In this document: piece after piece, positions 26,924 to 35,525 of the stretch
Layout: the number at the start of each line of letters is the position of its first letter
Position numbering within the stretch: the stretch's first letter is position 1
Source: Sphingomonas sp.
GTDB taxonomy: Bacteria > Pseudomonadota > Alphaproteobacteria > Sphingomonadales > Sphingomonadaceae
Length of the DNA stretch: 64,000 nt
Direction of reading: 5' to 3'
NCBI RefSeq assembly: GCF_024508665.1
Contig: NZ_JANINP010000001.1
Location: forward strand, 372,001 to 436,000
Made by a program: the position numbers and the translations under genes
The notes under the pieces: generated by a model
Told to the model about the DNA's origin: nothing
Database searches by the model: none
What the model saw: the letters and a program-made list of their open reading frames with translations, nothing else

Positions 26924-28368
26924 TGGATTGGATCGCTTCGCTTCAGGCGACGCTTCCCGAATTGGTCCTGTCGGTCGGCGCTTTGGCGCTGATGCTGGTG
27001 GCCGCCTGGGGCGGTCAGGCCTCGACACGCGCGGTCAGCTGGACTTCGGTCGCCGTGCTGATCGGCGCAGGCATCGCGCTGTGCGGCCCGGCCTCCTATG
27101 CCGGAGTCGTGTTCGACGGACTGTATCGCGCGGATGCCTTTGCCGCTTTTTCCAAGGTGCTGATCTACATCGCCGCCGCGGTCTCGATCGTGATCGCGCC
27201 GCGTTTCTTCGCGCGGGGCGACGGCGACAGCCTGCATCCCGAATATCCTGTGCTGATTCTGCTGTCCGCTGCCGGCATGGGGATGATGGTTTCGGCGGGC
27301 GACTTGCTGACGCTCTATGTCGGGCTCGAACTGCAGAGTCTCGCCGCCTATGTGCTCGCCAGCTTCATGCGCCGCGATCAGCGTTCGGCCGAAGCCGGCC
27401 TCAAATATTTCGTGCTGGGCGCGCTCGCCTCGGGCATCCTGCTGTACGGCATCAGTCTGGTTTACGGCTTTTCCGGCACGACGCTCTTTACGGACATCGC
27501 AGTCGCTTATGGCGCCGGCAAGTCGGTCGGCCTGACGTTCGGCCTGGTGTTCGTGTTTGCCGGGCTGGCGTTCAAGATGTCGGCAGTGCCGTTCCACATG
27601 TGGACGCCCGACGTCTATGAAGGTGCGCCGACGCCGGTGACCACCTTCTTCGCCTCGGCACCCAAGGTCGCCGCGGTGGCGCTGGGCGTTCGCGTCGCGA
27701 TCGAGGCGATGGGGCCGGCGATCGGCGAATGGCGCCAGATCGTGATCTTCGCCAGCCTCGCCTCGATCATCTTCGGCGCGGTCGCGGCGATCGGTCAGAA
27801 GAACGTCAAGCGGCTGCTCGCTTATTCGTCGATCAACAATGTCGGCTTCATGCTGGTCGGCCTCGTGGCTGGCACGCAACAGGGCATCTCGGCGGTCTTA
27901 CTCTACCTGACCGTCTATATCGCGATGACCGTGGGCAGCTTCCTGATCGTACTTCAGATGCGCGACACGGAAGGCAATCCCGTCGAATCGATCGAGAGTA
28001 TGGCCGGCATGTCGGCAACACGGCCCGGACTGGCCTATGCAATGCTCTTCTTCATGTTCTCGCTCGCCGGCATCCCGCCGATGCTCGGCTTTTTCGCCAA
28101 GCTGGCGGTGTTCAACGCGGTGGTCGCTGCGGGCTTCTACCCGCTGGCAGTAGTCGGTTTCGTCGCCTCGGTCATCGGCGCTTATTATTATCTGCGGGTG
28201 ATCAAGGTGATGTTCTTCGACTCGCCGGCGCCGGCGTTCCAGCGTAGCAACGCCATGGTCGAATATGTGCTGATCACCGTGCTGGCGCTGTTCATCTCGC
28301 CGGTCGGCTGGTTTGCGCTCAAGCCACTGGGTGTTGCGACGATGGCGGCGGCGAAGGCGCTGTTCTGA
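26923..28368 (+). CDS. nuoN: NADH-quinone oxidoreductase subunit N
   Basis: A 481-aa antiporter-like subunit and last gene of the complex I set. Seen: LLTLYVGLELQSLAAYVLASF with the channel glutamate, AFKMSAVPFHMWTPDVYEGAPTPVTTFFASAPKVAA, and KRLLAYSSINNVGFML. The final codons CTG TTC TGA are where birA begins: its likely CTG start and the nuoN TGA overlap as CTGA. Confidence 0.97.
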   Translation: MDWIASLQATLPELVLSVGALALMLVAAWGGQASTRAVSWTSVAVLIGAGIALCGPASYAGVVFDGLYRADAFAAFSKVLIYIAAAVSIVIAPRFFARGDGDSLHPEYPVLILLSAAGMGMMVSAGDLLTLYVGLELQSLAAYVLASFMRRDQRSAEAGLKYFVLGALASGILLYGISLVYGFSGTTLFTDIAVAYGAGKSVGLTFGLVFVFAGLAFKMSAVPFHMWTPDVYEGAPTPVTTFFASAPKVAAVALGVRVAIEAMGPAIGEWRQIVIFASLASIIFGAVAAIGQKNVKRLLAYSSINNVGFMLVGLVAGTQQGISAVLLYLTVYIAMTVGSFLIVLQMRDTEGNPVESIESMAGMSATRPGLAYAMLFFMFSLAGIPPMLGFFAKLAVFNAVVAAGFYPLAVVGFVASVIGAYYYLRVIKVMFFDSPAPAFQRSNAMVEYVLITVLALFISPVGWFALKPLGVATMAAAKALF

Positions 28369-29084
28369 CCAGCGACGCCAACGGCCGCATCCGCACGGTT
28401 GCGGAAACCGGCTCGACCAATGCCGACATGATCGCGCTGGCCGCGTCGGGCGTGGAAGAGGGCATATGGTTGCGCGCCGAGCGCCAGACGATCGGCCGCG
28501 GACGGCTGGGCCGTTCCTGGGTCTCGCCGCCAGGCAATCTCTACGCGAGTACACTGGTCCGCGTTCGCCCCAGCGACCCGCCGGCCGCGACGCTCGCCTT
28601 GGTTGCCGCGGTCGCCCTCGAGGAAACCGTATCGGCCTATGTTCCCGGCATGGCGCTGCTCAAATGGCCCAACGATCTGTTGATCGACGGTGCCAAGCTG
28701 TCCGGCATCCTGCTGGAGCGCGCAGGCGAATCCGTGGTGATCGGGATAGGGGTCAATTTGGCGCATCACCCGACCGACACCGATCGCCGCGCGACCAGCC
28801 TGGCGGCCTATAATGTCGCGATCGCAGCTGAGGATTTCGTGGAGACGCTAGTAGAGGCGTTCGCGCGCTGGGTCGATTGCTGGCGCGGACAAGGGGTCGA
28901 CGTGATTCGCCGCCGCTGGGTCGCCAACGCGCATCCGGCCGGCACGCCGCTCAACGTTCGGCTCCCGGAGGGACCGACGGTGGACGGGTTGTTCGACGGG
29001 CTCGATCCGGACGGCGCGCTCATCCTTCGCTTGGCGGACGGCACCCGGCGTGTCATTCACGCGGGCGACGTGTTCCTGCTCTAG
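28365..29084 (+). CDS. birA: Biotin-[acetyl-CoA-carboxylase] ligase, apparent CTG start
   Basis: A 239-aa single-domain biotin protein ligase that attaches biotin to the carboxyl carrier protein; the DNA-binding repressor domain is absent. Seen: TVAETGSTNADM (the essential STN), RQTIGRGRLGRSWVSPPGNLYAS (biotinyl-AMP loop), LKWPNDLLIDGAKLSGILLE with the catalytic lysine, and VIGIGVNL. The first ATG (28428) comes after the STN motif, so it cannot be the true start. From the stop at 28245 the frame has no ATG, GTG or TTG. CTG at 28365 overlaps the nuoN stop as CTGA, with GAAGG seven bases upstream, copying the ATGA/GTGA coupling used throughout the operon. Confidence 0.9.
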   Translation: MTSDANGRIRTVAETGSTNADMIALAASGVEEGIWLRAERQTIGRGRLGRSWVSPPGNLYASTLVRVRPSDPPAATLALVAAVALEETVSAYVPGMALLKWPNDLLIDGAKLSGILLERAGESVVIGIGVNLAHHPTDTDRRATSLAAYNVAIAAEDFVETLVEAFARWVDCWRGQGVDVIRRRWVANAHPAGTPLNVRLPEGPTVDGLFDGLDPDGALILRLADGTRRVIHAGDVFLL

Positions 29085-29094
29085 TTTTTTGGTC

Positions 29095-29140
29095 GCATCG
29101 TTATTCGCGGAAAACCGGTTCCCATTTTTCCGCACGATGC
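29095..29140. repeat. Hairpin repeat between birA and coaX
   Basis: GCATCGT (29095-29101) pairs with ACGATGC (29134-29140), and inside it GCGGAAAA pairs with TTTTCCGC around CCGGTTCCCA. Variants of GGAAAACCGGTTCCCA are very common intergenic elements in alphaproteobacteria, so this is a dispersed repeat that may also serve as a terminator for the nuo-birA transcript; a TTTTTT run lies just before it. Confidence 0.75.
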
Positions 29141-29157
29141 TCTGATGAGGCAAATTC

Positions 29158-29937
29158 ATGCTGCTCGCGATCGACGCCGGTAACACCAATGTCGTTTTCG
29201 CTCTGCTCGATGGCCGCGAGGTCAAGGGCCGCTGGCGCATCGCCACCGATCCGCGCCGCACGGCGGACGAATATGCGGTCTGGTTGAGCCAATTGCTCAG
29301 CCTCGAAGGCTATGACCGCAGTCAGGTCGATGGCGTGATCGTCTCGACCGTGGTGCCGCGCGCGACGCACAATCTGCAGTGGCTGGCGGAGAAATATTTC
29401 AAGACCGATGCGCTGATCGCCGGGCAGAAGCCGGTCGAATGGGGGATGGCGATCGACGTTCAGGAGCCGCAGAGTCTGGGCGCCGACCGCGCGGTCAACG
29501 CCATTGCGGCACATGCCCTGCACGAAGGCGATCTGATCGTGATCGATTTCGGCACCGCCAGCACGATCGACTGGGTCGACTTTCGCGGCGCCTATAAGGG
29601 TGGGATCATCGCGCCAGGGATCAATTTGTCGCTCGATGCACTGGTCAGCGCCGCGGCCAAGCTTCCCAGAATCGCGATCGAGGCGCCGGCCGATCCGACG
29701 GTGATCGGACGCGACACGGTCAGCCAGATGAATATCGGAATCTATTGGGGCTATATCGCGATGATCGAGGGGCTCGTCGCGCGGATGAAGGCGGAGATCG
29801 GCCGCCCGGCCAAGGTGATCGCGACCGGCGGACTCGCGGTACTGTTCGAGCAGCATACCGACGTGTTCGACGCAATTGAGCCCGATCTGACGATCCAGGG
29901 GCTGGCCATGCTATGGGAACGGGCGCAGAGGGCTTAG
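29158..29937 (+). CDS. coaX: Type III pantothenate kinase
   Basis: First enzyme of coenzyme A synthesis: phosphorylates pantothenate, independent of CoA feedback in this class. The 259 residues show the acetate-kinase-fold phosphate loop [39 protein letters not shown], the catalytic-acid block [13 protein letters not shown] with [15 protein letters not shown], and [11 protein letters not shown]. It stands between birA and rnj, the usual order in this group. Confidence 0.96.
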   Translation: MLLAIDAGNTNVVFALLDGREVKGRWRIATDPRRTADEYAVWLSQLLSLEGYDRSQVDGVIVSTVVPRATHNLQWLAEKYFKTDALIAGQKPVEWGMAIDVQEPQSLGADRAVNAIAAHALHEGDLIVIDFGTASTIDWVDFRGAYKGGIIAPGINLSLDALVSAAAKLPRIAIEAPADPTVIGRDTVSQMNIGIYWGYIAMIEGLVARMKAEIGRPAKVIATGGLAVLFEQHTDVFDAIEPDLTIQGLAMLWERAQRA

Positions 29938-29983
29938 CCGAAGGGCGGGTCGTGAATGCTGCTGACGTGAGCCCAACCACGGA

Positions 29984-30007
29984 CGTCACCCCGGCGAAGG
30001 CCGGGGT
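29984..30007. repeat. Single CCGGCGAAGGCCGG repeat
   Basis: GTCACCCCGGCGAAGGCCGG followed by GGT, the same unit as at 13257 and 20602, here as one copy between coaX and rnj. Confidence 0.75.
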
Positions 30008-30050
30008 CTCAGGCGATCTGACGTGGAATCGAACGACGATTGGGAATTGA

Positions 30051-31691
30051 ATGACACCAGGCAAGGAACTGCTTTTCGTCGCGCTCGGCGGGTCGGGCGA
30101 GATCGGCATGAACGTCAATCTCTACGGCTGTCAGGGCAAATGGCTGATGGTCGACATGGGCGTGACCTTCGCCGACCCCGCTTATCCTGGTGTCGAGATC
30201 ATCCTGCCCGACCTTCAGTTCATCGAGGAACAGCGCGACAATCTGGTCGGTGTCGTCCTGACGCATGGGCATGAGGATCATATCGGCGCCTTGCCCTATC
30301 TCGCCGACGACCTCGGCGCGCCGCTGTTCGCCAGCAAGTTCACCGCGGGGCTGATCCGCGGCAAGCTCGAGGAAGAAGGTGTCCAGGACCGCGTCGAGCT
30401 GAACGTGGTCGAGCCGAACAGTGTGGTCGACCTCGGGCCGTTCAAGTTCCGCTTCGTGCCGCTCGCGCATTCGATCCCCGAGGCGAGCGCGCTGCTGATC
30501 GAGACGCCGTACGGCAAGGTGTTCCACACCGGCGACTGGAAGCTCGACAGCAGCGACGCGGTGCTCGGCACGCCGTCGACGCCGGAACAATTGAGCGCGG
30601 TCGGCGACGAAGGCGTGTTCGCGCTCGTCTGCGATTCGACCAATGTCTTCAATCCGCAGGCGTCGGGCTCGGAAGCAAGCGTACGCGACGGGCTGATCGA
30701 CGCGGTGAAGAAGGCGAAGGGCAGGGTGGTCGTCACCACCTTCGCGTCCAACGCCGCGCGTCTCCAGACGCTGGGTGAAGTGGCCAAGGCGAGCAAGCGC
30801 AAGATCTGCGTCACCGGCCGCTCGCTGGATCGCATCCTGACGGTGGCGCGCGCCAACGGCTACCTCAAGAGCTTTCCCGAGCCGATCTCCCCCGAGGCGG
30901 CGATGGGGCTTCCCGGACGCGACACGCTGGTCGTCGCGACCGGCGGCCAGGGCGAGCCTCGCGCCGCGCTCGGCCGCATCGCCGACGGCAACCACACGAT
31001 CAAGCTGGAGGCGGGCGACACCGTCGTCTTCTCGTCCAAGCAGATTCCGGGCAACGAACTCGCGATCGGGCGCATCCAGAACCAACTCGCCGCCGCCGGC
31101 GTCGAAATGGTCACCGAGCGTCAGGAGCATGTCCACGTTTCGGGCCACCCCGGACGCCCCGAGCTTGAGGCGATGTACGGCTGGATCCGGCCGCAATTGC
31201 TCGTGCCGGTCCATGGCGAGATGCGGCACATGATGGAACAGGCGCGGTTCGGCCTGTCCAAGGGCATTCCCCAGGCGCTGGTCCAGAACGACGGCGATAT
31301 CGTCCGCCTCGCGCCGGGCAAGCCCGAAAAGCTGGGCCATGCGCCGGTCGGGCGGCTGATGCTCGACGGCGACGTCATCCTGCCCGCCGACGGCGCGACG
31401 ATGAACGAGCGCCGCCGCGTAGCGACCTATGGCCAGATGTCGGTGGCAGTCGCGGTCGACGGCAATAACCGGCTGGTCGGCGTTCCGCAGGTCAAATTGC
31501 AGGGCGTTCCGGTCGAAGAAGATCGCGAGGCTTTTCTCGACGAGGCGGTCGATGCCGCTGCCGACGCGGTCAGGGCGAATCGCGGGAATCTGGACAGCCT
31601 GCGCGAGAGCGTCAGGCTCGGCGTGCGCCGCGTGGCGACGCGCTGGACCGGCAAGAAGCCGGTGGTCGACGTATTGGTGATCGAAGCCTGA
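30051..31691 (+). CDS. rnj: Ribonuclease J
   Basis: A 546-aa metallo-beta-lactamase/beta-CASP nuclease with 5'-to-3' exonuclease and endonuclease activity in RNA maturation and decay. The zinc motif THGHEDHIGALPY (residues about 71-80), HSIPE, HTGDWK, the beta-CASP FASNAARLQTL and the closing VHVSGHPGR are all present. It is slightly shorter at the C-terminus than Gram-positive forms, as usual in alphaproteobacteria. It follows coaX and precedes DUF1467 by 10 bases. Confidence 0.96.
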   Translation: MTPGKELLFVALGGSGEIGMNVNLYGCQGKWLMVDMGVTFADPAYPGVEIILPDLQFIEEQRDNLVGVVLTHGHEDHIGALPYLADDLGAPLFASKFTAGLIRGKLEEEGVQDRVELNVVEPNSVVDLGPFKFRFVPLAHSIPEASALLIETPYGKVFHTGDWKLDSSDAVLGTPSTPEQLSAVGDEGVFALVCDSTNVFNPQASGSEASVRDGLIDAVKKAKGRVVVTTFASNAARLQTLGEVAKASKRKICVTGRSLDRILTVARANGYLKSFPEPISPEAAMGLPGRDTLVVATGGQGEPRAALGRIADGNHTIKLEAGDTVVFSSKQIPGNELAIGRIQNQLAAAGVEMVTERQEHVHVSGHPGRPELEAMYGWIRPQLLVPVHGEMRHMMEQARFGLSKGIPQALVQNDGDIVRLAPGKPEKLGHAPVGRLMLDGDVILPADGATMNERRRVATYGQMSVAVAVDGNNRLVGVPQVKLQGVPVEEDREAFLDEAVDAAADAVRANRGNLDSLRESVRLGVRRVATRWTGKKPVVDVLVIEA

Positions 31692-31701
31692 GGACCCTGA
31701 A

Positions 31702-31980
31702 ATGCGCTGGACGTCGCTGCTCGCGATCTATTTTTTGTTCTGGGCCTTCTCGGTGTTCCTCGTCCTGCCCTTCGGCGTGCGCACCACGCAGGAAGTGGGG
31801 GGAACCCATGTCCCGGGCCAAGCAGAGAGCGCGCCGCACGAATTCAGCCTCAAGCGGACCGCAGTGCGCGTAACGATCGTGGCGACGGTCCTGTGGGCCT
31901 TATTCGTGCTGAATTATATCTACGGCTGGATAACGCCGGATATGCTCGATCTCGCCGACGCGATGAACAGCGCGGGTTGA
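31702..31980 (+). CDS. DUF1467 two-helix membrane protein
   Basis: A 92-aa protein with transmembrane helices at about residues 5-25 and 58-78 and a hydrophilic loop between them (FGVRTTQEVGGTHVPGQAESAPHEFSLKRT). This fits the DUF1467 family, alphaproteobacterial, function unknown. It lies 10 bases after rnj, so it belongs to that transcript. Confidence 0.85.
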   Translation: MRWTSLLAIYFLFWAFSVFLVLPFGVRTTQEVGGTHVPGQAESAPHEFSLKRTAVRVTIVATVLWALFVLNYIYGWITPDMLDLADAMNSAG

Positions 31981-32039
31981 GCCAGGGGCAGATCGCCAGC
32001 TAGTCGCTTCTATCTTCCTAGGACGGGAGTCACCGTAGG

Positions 32040-33827
32040 CTAGGTCCTTAGTCGCTCGATCGCCTGGGCGAGCGCGACATAGAGCTTGCCCATGTCGGAC
32101 GACAACAGGGTCACGCCGATCGCCGCACCGTCGCGTTGCGCCAGGATGCCGCGCAGCATCGCTTCGAAATCGTGGATGTAACGGTTGATCTGTTCGCGGA
32201 CGGTGTCGTCGCTATCATAGGCCTGGAGCACCGCGCGCATTTCACCGGCGTCGAGCAGCTTGACCGCTCGCCGCGCGAACGCGCCGCGATTGCCCTTCAG
32301 ATAGGCCATCCAGGACGAATCGGGGACTTCGGACGAATAGATGCGGGTGAGGTCGATCGCCGCCGAGTTGAGCGATTCGATCAACAGCGACACACGCCGC
32401 GCAAAGCCGTTCGCTTCTTCCGTGTCGGCGAGCCTCGCTTCGATCTGGCTCGAGGCTTCCGCGATCGCCAGCATCTGCCGATTGAGCTTGTCCGACGCTT
32501 CGGCTGACGAGGCCGCAGCTGTTTCGGTAGCCTGCGCGATCGTCGCCAGGCTGCGCTCGACTGCCTGCGAAGCCGCCGCTTCCAATGCGTCGGCGGCGTC
32601 GGGAGCGATGCGCGCCATCGCCTCGCGTGCATGTTCGGCCGCGGCATTGGCGGTATCGCGGATGCGCATCAGCGTCTCGAGCAATTGGGGCGCCGCCTCT
32701 CCGGCGAAGCGGTGCGCCGCGCCGCTGGTATCGTCGATTGATCGGGTGAGAGCGTCGACCTGTTCCTGGCCAGCGGCAAGAGTGGCGGCAACGTGGTTGG
32801 CGACGGCTTCGATGCCGGCGATGCGATCGGCCAGCGCGGCGGTACTGTCGGTCGCGGTCCGGTCGAGCGCTGCCTGGTTGGTCGACAACATAGCAAGCAT
32901 GGCGTCGCCTTGCGCGGCGATGCCCTTGCGCGCTTCATCCACCGCGCTGGCGGTGCGATCGAGCAGGCCGTCGACCGCATCGGACATCGCGCTGGTGACT
33001 TGCTCGAGCCGGGCGCCAGCCGTTTCGCTGGTCGCTTCCATCCGGGCGATATGCGCAGACAGGCGTTCCGCAGCGCCGCTGGTACGACTGTCGACGTCTC
33101 GGGCGCGCTCGCCGAGCGCGACGACCTGGGCGTCGAGCGCCGCGGCGCGCTCGCTGGCGGTCAGACCCACCGCCTCGACCTGATTGGCGAGCGCGGTCGT
33201 CTGATCATGCGCGTGGGGGAGGGTGGCGACCAGAATCTGAAGGTTGGCCTCCAGATTTGCGGTCGCCTTGTCGATCCGGGCGGCGTCGGTCTCGGCCTTG
33301 GAAAAGTGGCTGTCGAGCACCGACGATGCCTCGCTCAAGCGGTCCGAGGCCGCGCTGGCGGTTGCCATCATCACCGTAACCTGATCGGCCAGCTTCTCGC
33401 GATTGCTGTCGATCGTCTGCGCCATGACGTCGATGACGGCCTGGAGATGCTCGGCCTCGGCGCGCATCGATCGCGCGGTATCGTTGAACCGGCGCGCCTC
33501 GATCCGGCTCGACCGACGTGCGACCAACCAGAGGACTGCGATCAGCGCCAACGGCGCGGTCAGTCCCGTAGCCAGCTCGGCCAGCACCGTCGGCGTGGGC
33601 GCAGCCTGCATCGCAGGCCAGGCATACCAGGCGAAAAAGCCGATCCACGCCAGGGCGGCCAGGATCGCGACAGCGGCGAAAATCCGCCACTTCGTCGCGC
33701 CCGATCGTCCCACAGGCTCCTCGAAAACCTCGCCCTCGTAAGGCTCGGTCGGCTGCAACGGCTCATCCGCCACGGCGTATTCAACGTCGCTGACGTGCAA
33801 GTCGATGATCTTGGACCCCCCGTTCAT
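32040..33827 (-). CDS. Large membrane-anchored coiled-coil protein
   Basis: A 595-aa protein I do not recognise by name. Residues 1-45 are acidic and cytoplasmic; two transmembrane helices follow (about 49-71 and 83-103). From about 105 to 480 there is a very long Ala-rich helical coiled coil in heptads, punctuated by many ATxxL/AxxRI repeats. A separate helical C-terminal domain follows (FARRVSLLIESLNSAAIDLTRIY... to LYVALAQAIERLRT). The shape recalls chemoreceptors, but no E-x-A-x-G receptor tip or HAMP is seen. It is divergent from the Hpt-like gene over 83 bases, suggesting a link to the signalling cluster. Confidence 0.85.
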   Translation of the reverse strand: MNGGSKIIDLHVSDVEYAVADEPLQPTEPYEGEVFEEPVGRSGATKWRIFAAVAILAALAWIGFFAWYAWPAMQAAPTPTVLAELATGLTAPLALIAVLWLVARRSSRIEARRFNDTARSMRAEAEHLQAVIDVMAQTIDSNREKLADQVTVMMATASAASDRLSEASSVLDSHFSKAETDAARIDKATANLEANLQILVATLPHAHDQTTALANQVEAVGLTASERAAALDAQVVALGERARDVDSRTSGAAERLSAHIARMEATSETAGARLEQVTSAMSDAVDGLLDRTASAVDEARKGIAAQGDAMLAMLSTNQAALDRTATDSTAALADRIAGIEAVANHVAATLAAGQEQVDALTRSIDDTSGAAHRFAGEAAPQLLETLMRIRDTANAAAEHAREAMARIAPDAADALEAAASQAVERSLATIAQATETAAASSAEASDKLNRQMLAIAEASSQIEARLADTEEANGFARRVSLLIESLNSAAIDLTRIYSSEVPDSSWMAYLKGNRGAFARRAVKLLDAGEMRAVLQAYDSDDTVREQINRYIHDFEAMLRGILAQRDGAAIGVTLLSSDMGKLYVALAQAIERLRT

Positions 33828-33870
33828 GACGCTTTGTTTACCACAAAACCGACCATTTCAAAGCGATTGC

Positions 33871-33885
33871 GCAACCTTCCGTTAA
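33871..33885 (+). promoter_or_regulatory. CtrA-box-like element before the Hpt-like gene
   Basis: GCAA-CCTTCCG-TTAA matches six of eight fixed bases of TTAA-N7-TTAA and shares the YAACC-N5-TTAA pattern found before the diguanylate cyclase and DUF2336 genes. It ends 25 bases before the ATG at 33911. It also lies in the shared upstream region of the divergent coiled-coil gene. Confidence 0.4.
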
Positions 33886-33910
33886 AGCCCTTGGGGTTAG
33901 TGTCCGGGTC

Positions 33911-34201
33911 ATGGCCTATGATCCCGGTGCAATTGATGCGACCCTCGCTGCGGCAGTCGGTGACGAACCGGGGCTGATCGCAGAATTGCGTGCGGCTTTC
34001 GTCGACAGCGCGGAAAAGGCCATCGACGCGATTCAGGCGGCTGACAGCGATGAGGCATGGCGCCTCGCGACGGCGCGTCTCAAGGGGCTGGCGGCGAGTT
34101 TCGGCGCGGTCCGACTGATGAGCCTCGCGTCCGAAGCGGCGAATGCGCCCGGCAATGACGATGTCGTGCGGACCTTGCGGCGCGCGGTGGCTCGGCTCTA
34201 A
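33911..34201 (+). CDS. Hpt-like protein lacking the phosphoacceptor histidine
   Basis: A 96-aa four-helix protein with the layout of a histidine phosphotransfer domain: LIAELRAAFVDSAEKAIDAIQAA, then RLATARLKGLAASFGAVRLMSLASEA. In active Hpt proteins the second helix reads HxLKG; here the same place reads ARLKG, with alanine 55 in place of histidine. It therefore cannot carry phosphate as an ordinary Hpt does, and may act as a binding decoy or structural part. It starts a plus-strand run with a nucleotidyltransferase-like gene, a DUF2336 gene and a kinase-like gene. Confidence 0.8.
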   Translation: MAYDPGAIDATLAAAVGDEPGLIAELRAAFVDSAEKAIDAIQAADSDEAWRLATARLKGLAASFGAVRLMSLASEAANAPGNDDVVRTLRRAVARL

Positions 34202-34278
34202 CCCCATACCCCGCCGAGGAATCCGGCGGCGCAATCACGATCCTTGCGATAGCCGAGTGCGGGGCTTAACAGCCGCGG

Positions 34279-35457
34279 ATGCTTGCCGGGCTCCTGTTCG
34301 CCACAGCCGATGCGACCGATCGCCCAGATATGCTGGCGGCGACGCTGCCGGTCGGGGGCGTGACGCTGATCGAATTCCAGGCGCGGCTGCTGATCGCCGC
34401 CGGCGCTTCGCAGATCATCGTCGTCGTTTCGCGCCTGACGCCCGAATTGCTTGGCGCGATCAATCGCATGGGTCGGCGCGGCATCGCGGTCGACGCGGTG
34501 CGCGGACCCGCGGAAGTGCTCGCCAAACTGCACCCGCTCGCGCGCGTGATGTGGTTGGCGGACGGGCTGATGACGACCAGCGTCATGGTCGAAGCGATGC
34601 GCGATCGCGATCGTGATACATTATTGGTGGCCCCGACCGGCGACGAACTCGAGCGGATCGGCCCCGGCGCGGTTTGGGCGGGAATCGCCACGATCGATCC
34701 GCAGCGCATCGCCGATGTGGTCAAGCTTCCGGCGGACTATGATTTCGCCTCGTCGCTATTGCGAGTGATCGCGCAACGCGGCGCGGAGCAATTGCCGCTG
34801 CCTGAAACCGCGGTGCGCGAGGGCCATGGCGTCCAGCGCGATTCGCGCGCGCTGGCGGCGAAAGGCCGCGCGGCGCTTGTGGCAGCGCTCGGCACCCGGA
34901 CGAACTGGGTCGACCGCTTTCTGGTCGCGCCACTCGCCAAACTGGCGCTGCCGCCGCTGGTCGCGCGGGGCGTGCCTCCGGTTGCGCTGGCGGGAGCCGG
35001 TGGTGTGTTCGGCATGGGCGGGCTCGCCGCAATCGCGATCGGGTGGACAGCCTCGGGCATGGCGGCGATCGTGCTGGCGCTAGCATTTCTCGCGCTGGCC
35101 GATGTGCTGGCGTGGCTGCGCGACGAGCGGGGGTTAGGCAGGATATTACGCTGGAGTACGCCGGCGGCGGTCGCCCTGGCGACCTTGCTGTTGGGTCAGC
35201 GTGTGGGATTCCTCGCCGCGAGCGCGACACCGCCATTGTTGGCGCTAACGACGGTTTTGGCCGCAGCTCTGGCGGAGCGCGCGGCAGGAGTGGTGACGCG
35301 ACCCTGGTGGTGGGCAGTCCCCGCCGCCTATCCGCTGATCCTGCTGCCGGCGGTATTGATCGGCTATCCGGTGTGGGGATTGGCGGCGGCCGCGAGCTAT
35401 GCTGGTGTCACGCTCGGCTTCGCGGTGGAAGCTTTGCGTTTGCGTATCGGCGGTTAA
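34279..35457 (+). CDS. Nucleotidyltransferase-like plus membrane domain (degenerate IPCT/DIPPS-like)
   Basis: A 392-aa two-part protein. Residues 1-180 resemble sugar-phosphate nucleotidyltransferases (LPVGGVTLIEFQARLLIAAGASQIIVVV; a later DLLV-type strand), but the glycine-rich GGxGTRL loop at the N-terminus is absent. Residues 205-392 are membrane helices. The entry NWVDRFLVAPLAKLALPPLVARGVPP resembles CDP-alcohol phosphatidyltransferases, but the DGxxAR...D metal motif is not intact (ADVLAWLRDERG). The fusion order matches inositol-phosphate cytidylyltransferase/DIPP synthase-type proteins. Either a divergent enzyme or a pseudoenzyme; I cannot assign a substrate. Confidence 0.7.
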   Translation: MLAGLLFATADATDRPDMLAATLPVGGVTLIEFQARLLIAAGASQIIVVVSRLTPELLGAINRMGRRGIAVDAVRGPAEVLAKLHPLARVMWLADGLMTTSVMVEAMRDRDRDTLLVAPTGDELERIGPGAVWAGIATIDPQRIADVVKLPADYDFASSLLRVIAQRGAEQLPLPETAVREGHGVQRDSRALAAKGRAALVAALGTRTNWVDRFLVAPLAKLALPPLVARGVPPVALAGAGGVFGMGGLAAIAIGWTASGMAAIVLALAFLALADVLAWLRDERGLGRILRWSTPAAVALATLLLGQRVGFLAASATPPLLALTTVLAAALAERAAGVVTRPWWWAVPAAYPLILLPAVLIGYPVWGLAAAASYAGVTLGFAVEALRLRIGG

Positions 35458-35487
35458 TCGCTTGCCCGCGAAATCGGTGAATTCTGG

Positions 35488-35503
35488 CTAACCTCGCTTT
35501 AAC
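35488..35503 (+). promoter_or_regulatory. CtrA-box-like element before the DUF2336 gene
   Basis: CTAA-CCTCGCT-TTAA matches seven of eight fixed bases of TTAA-N7-TTAA and is followed by C. It ends 23 bases before the ATG at 35526, the same distance as at the diguanylate cyclase gene. TACAAC, a fair -10 hexamer, lies between it and the ATG, about 7-12 bases before the start codon. Confidence 0.5.
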
Positions 35504-35525
35504 GACACAATCGTACAACCATAGC

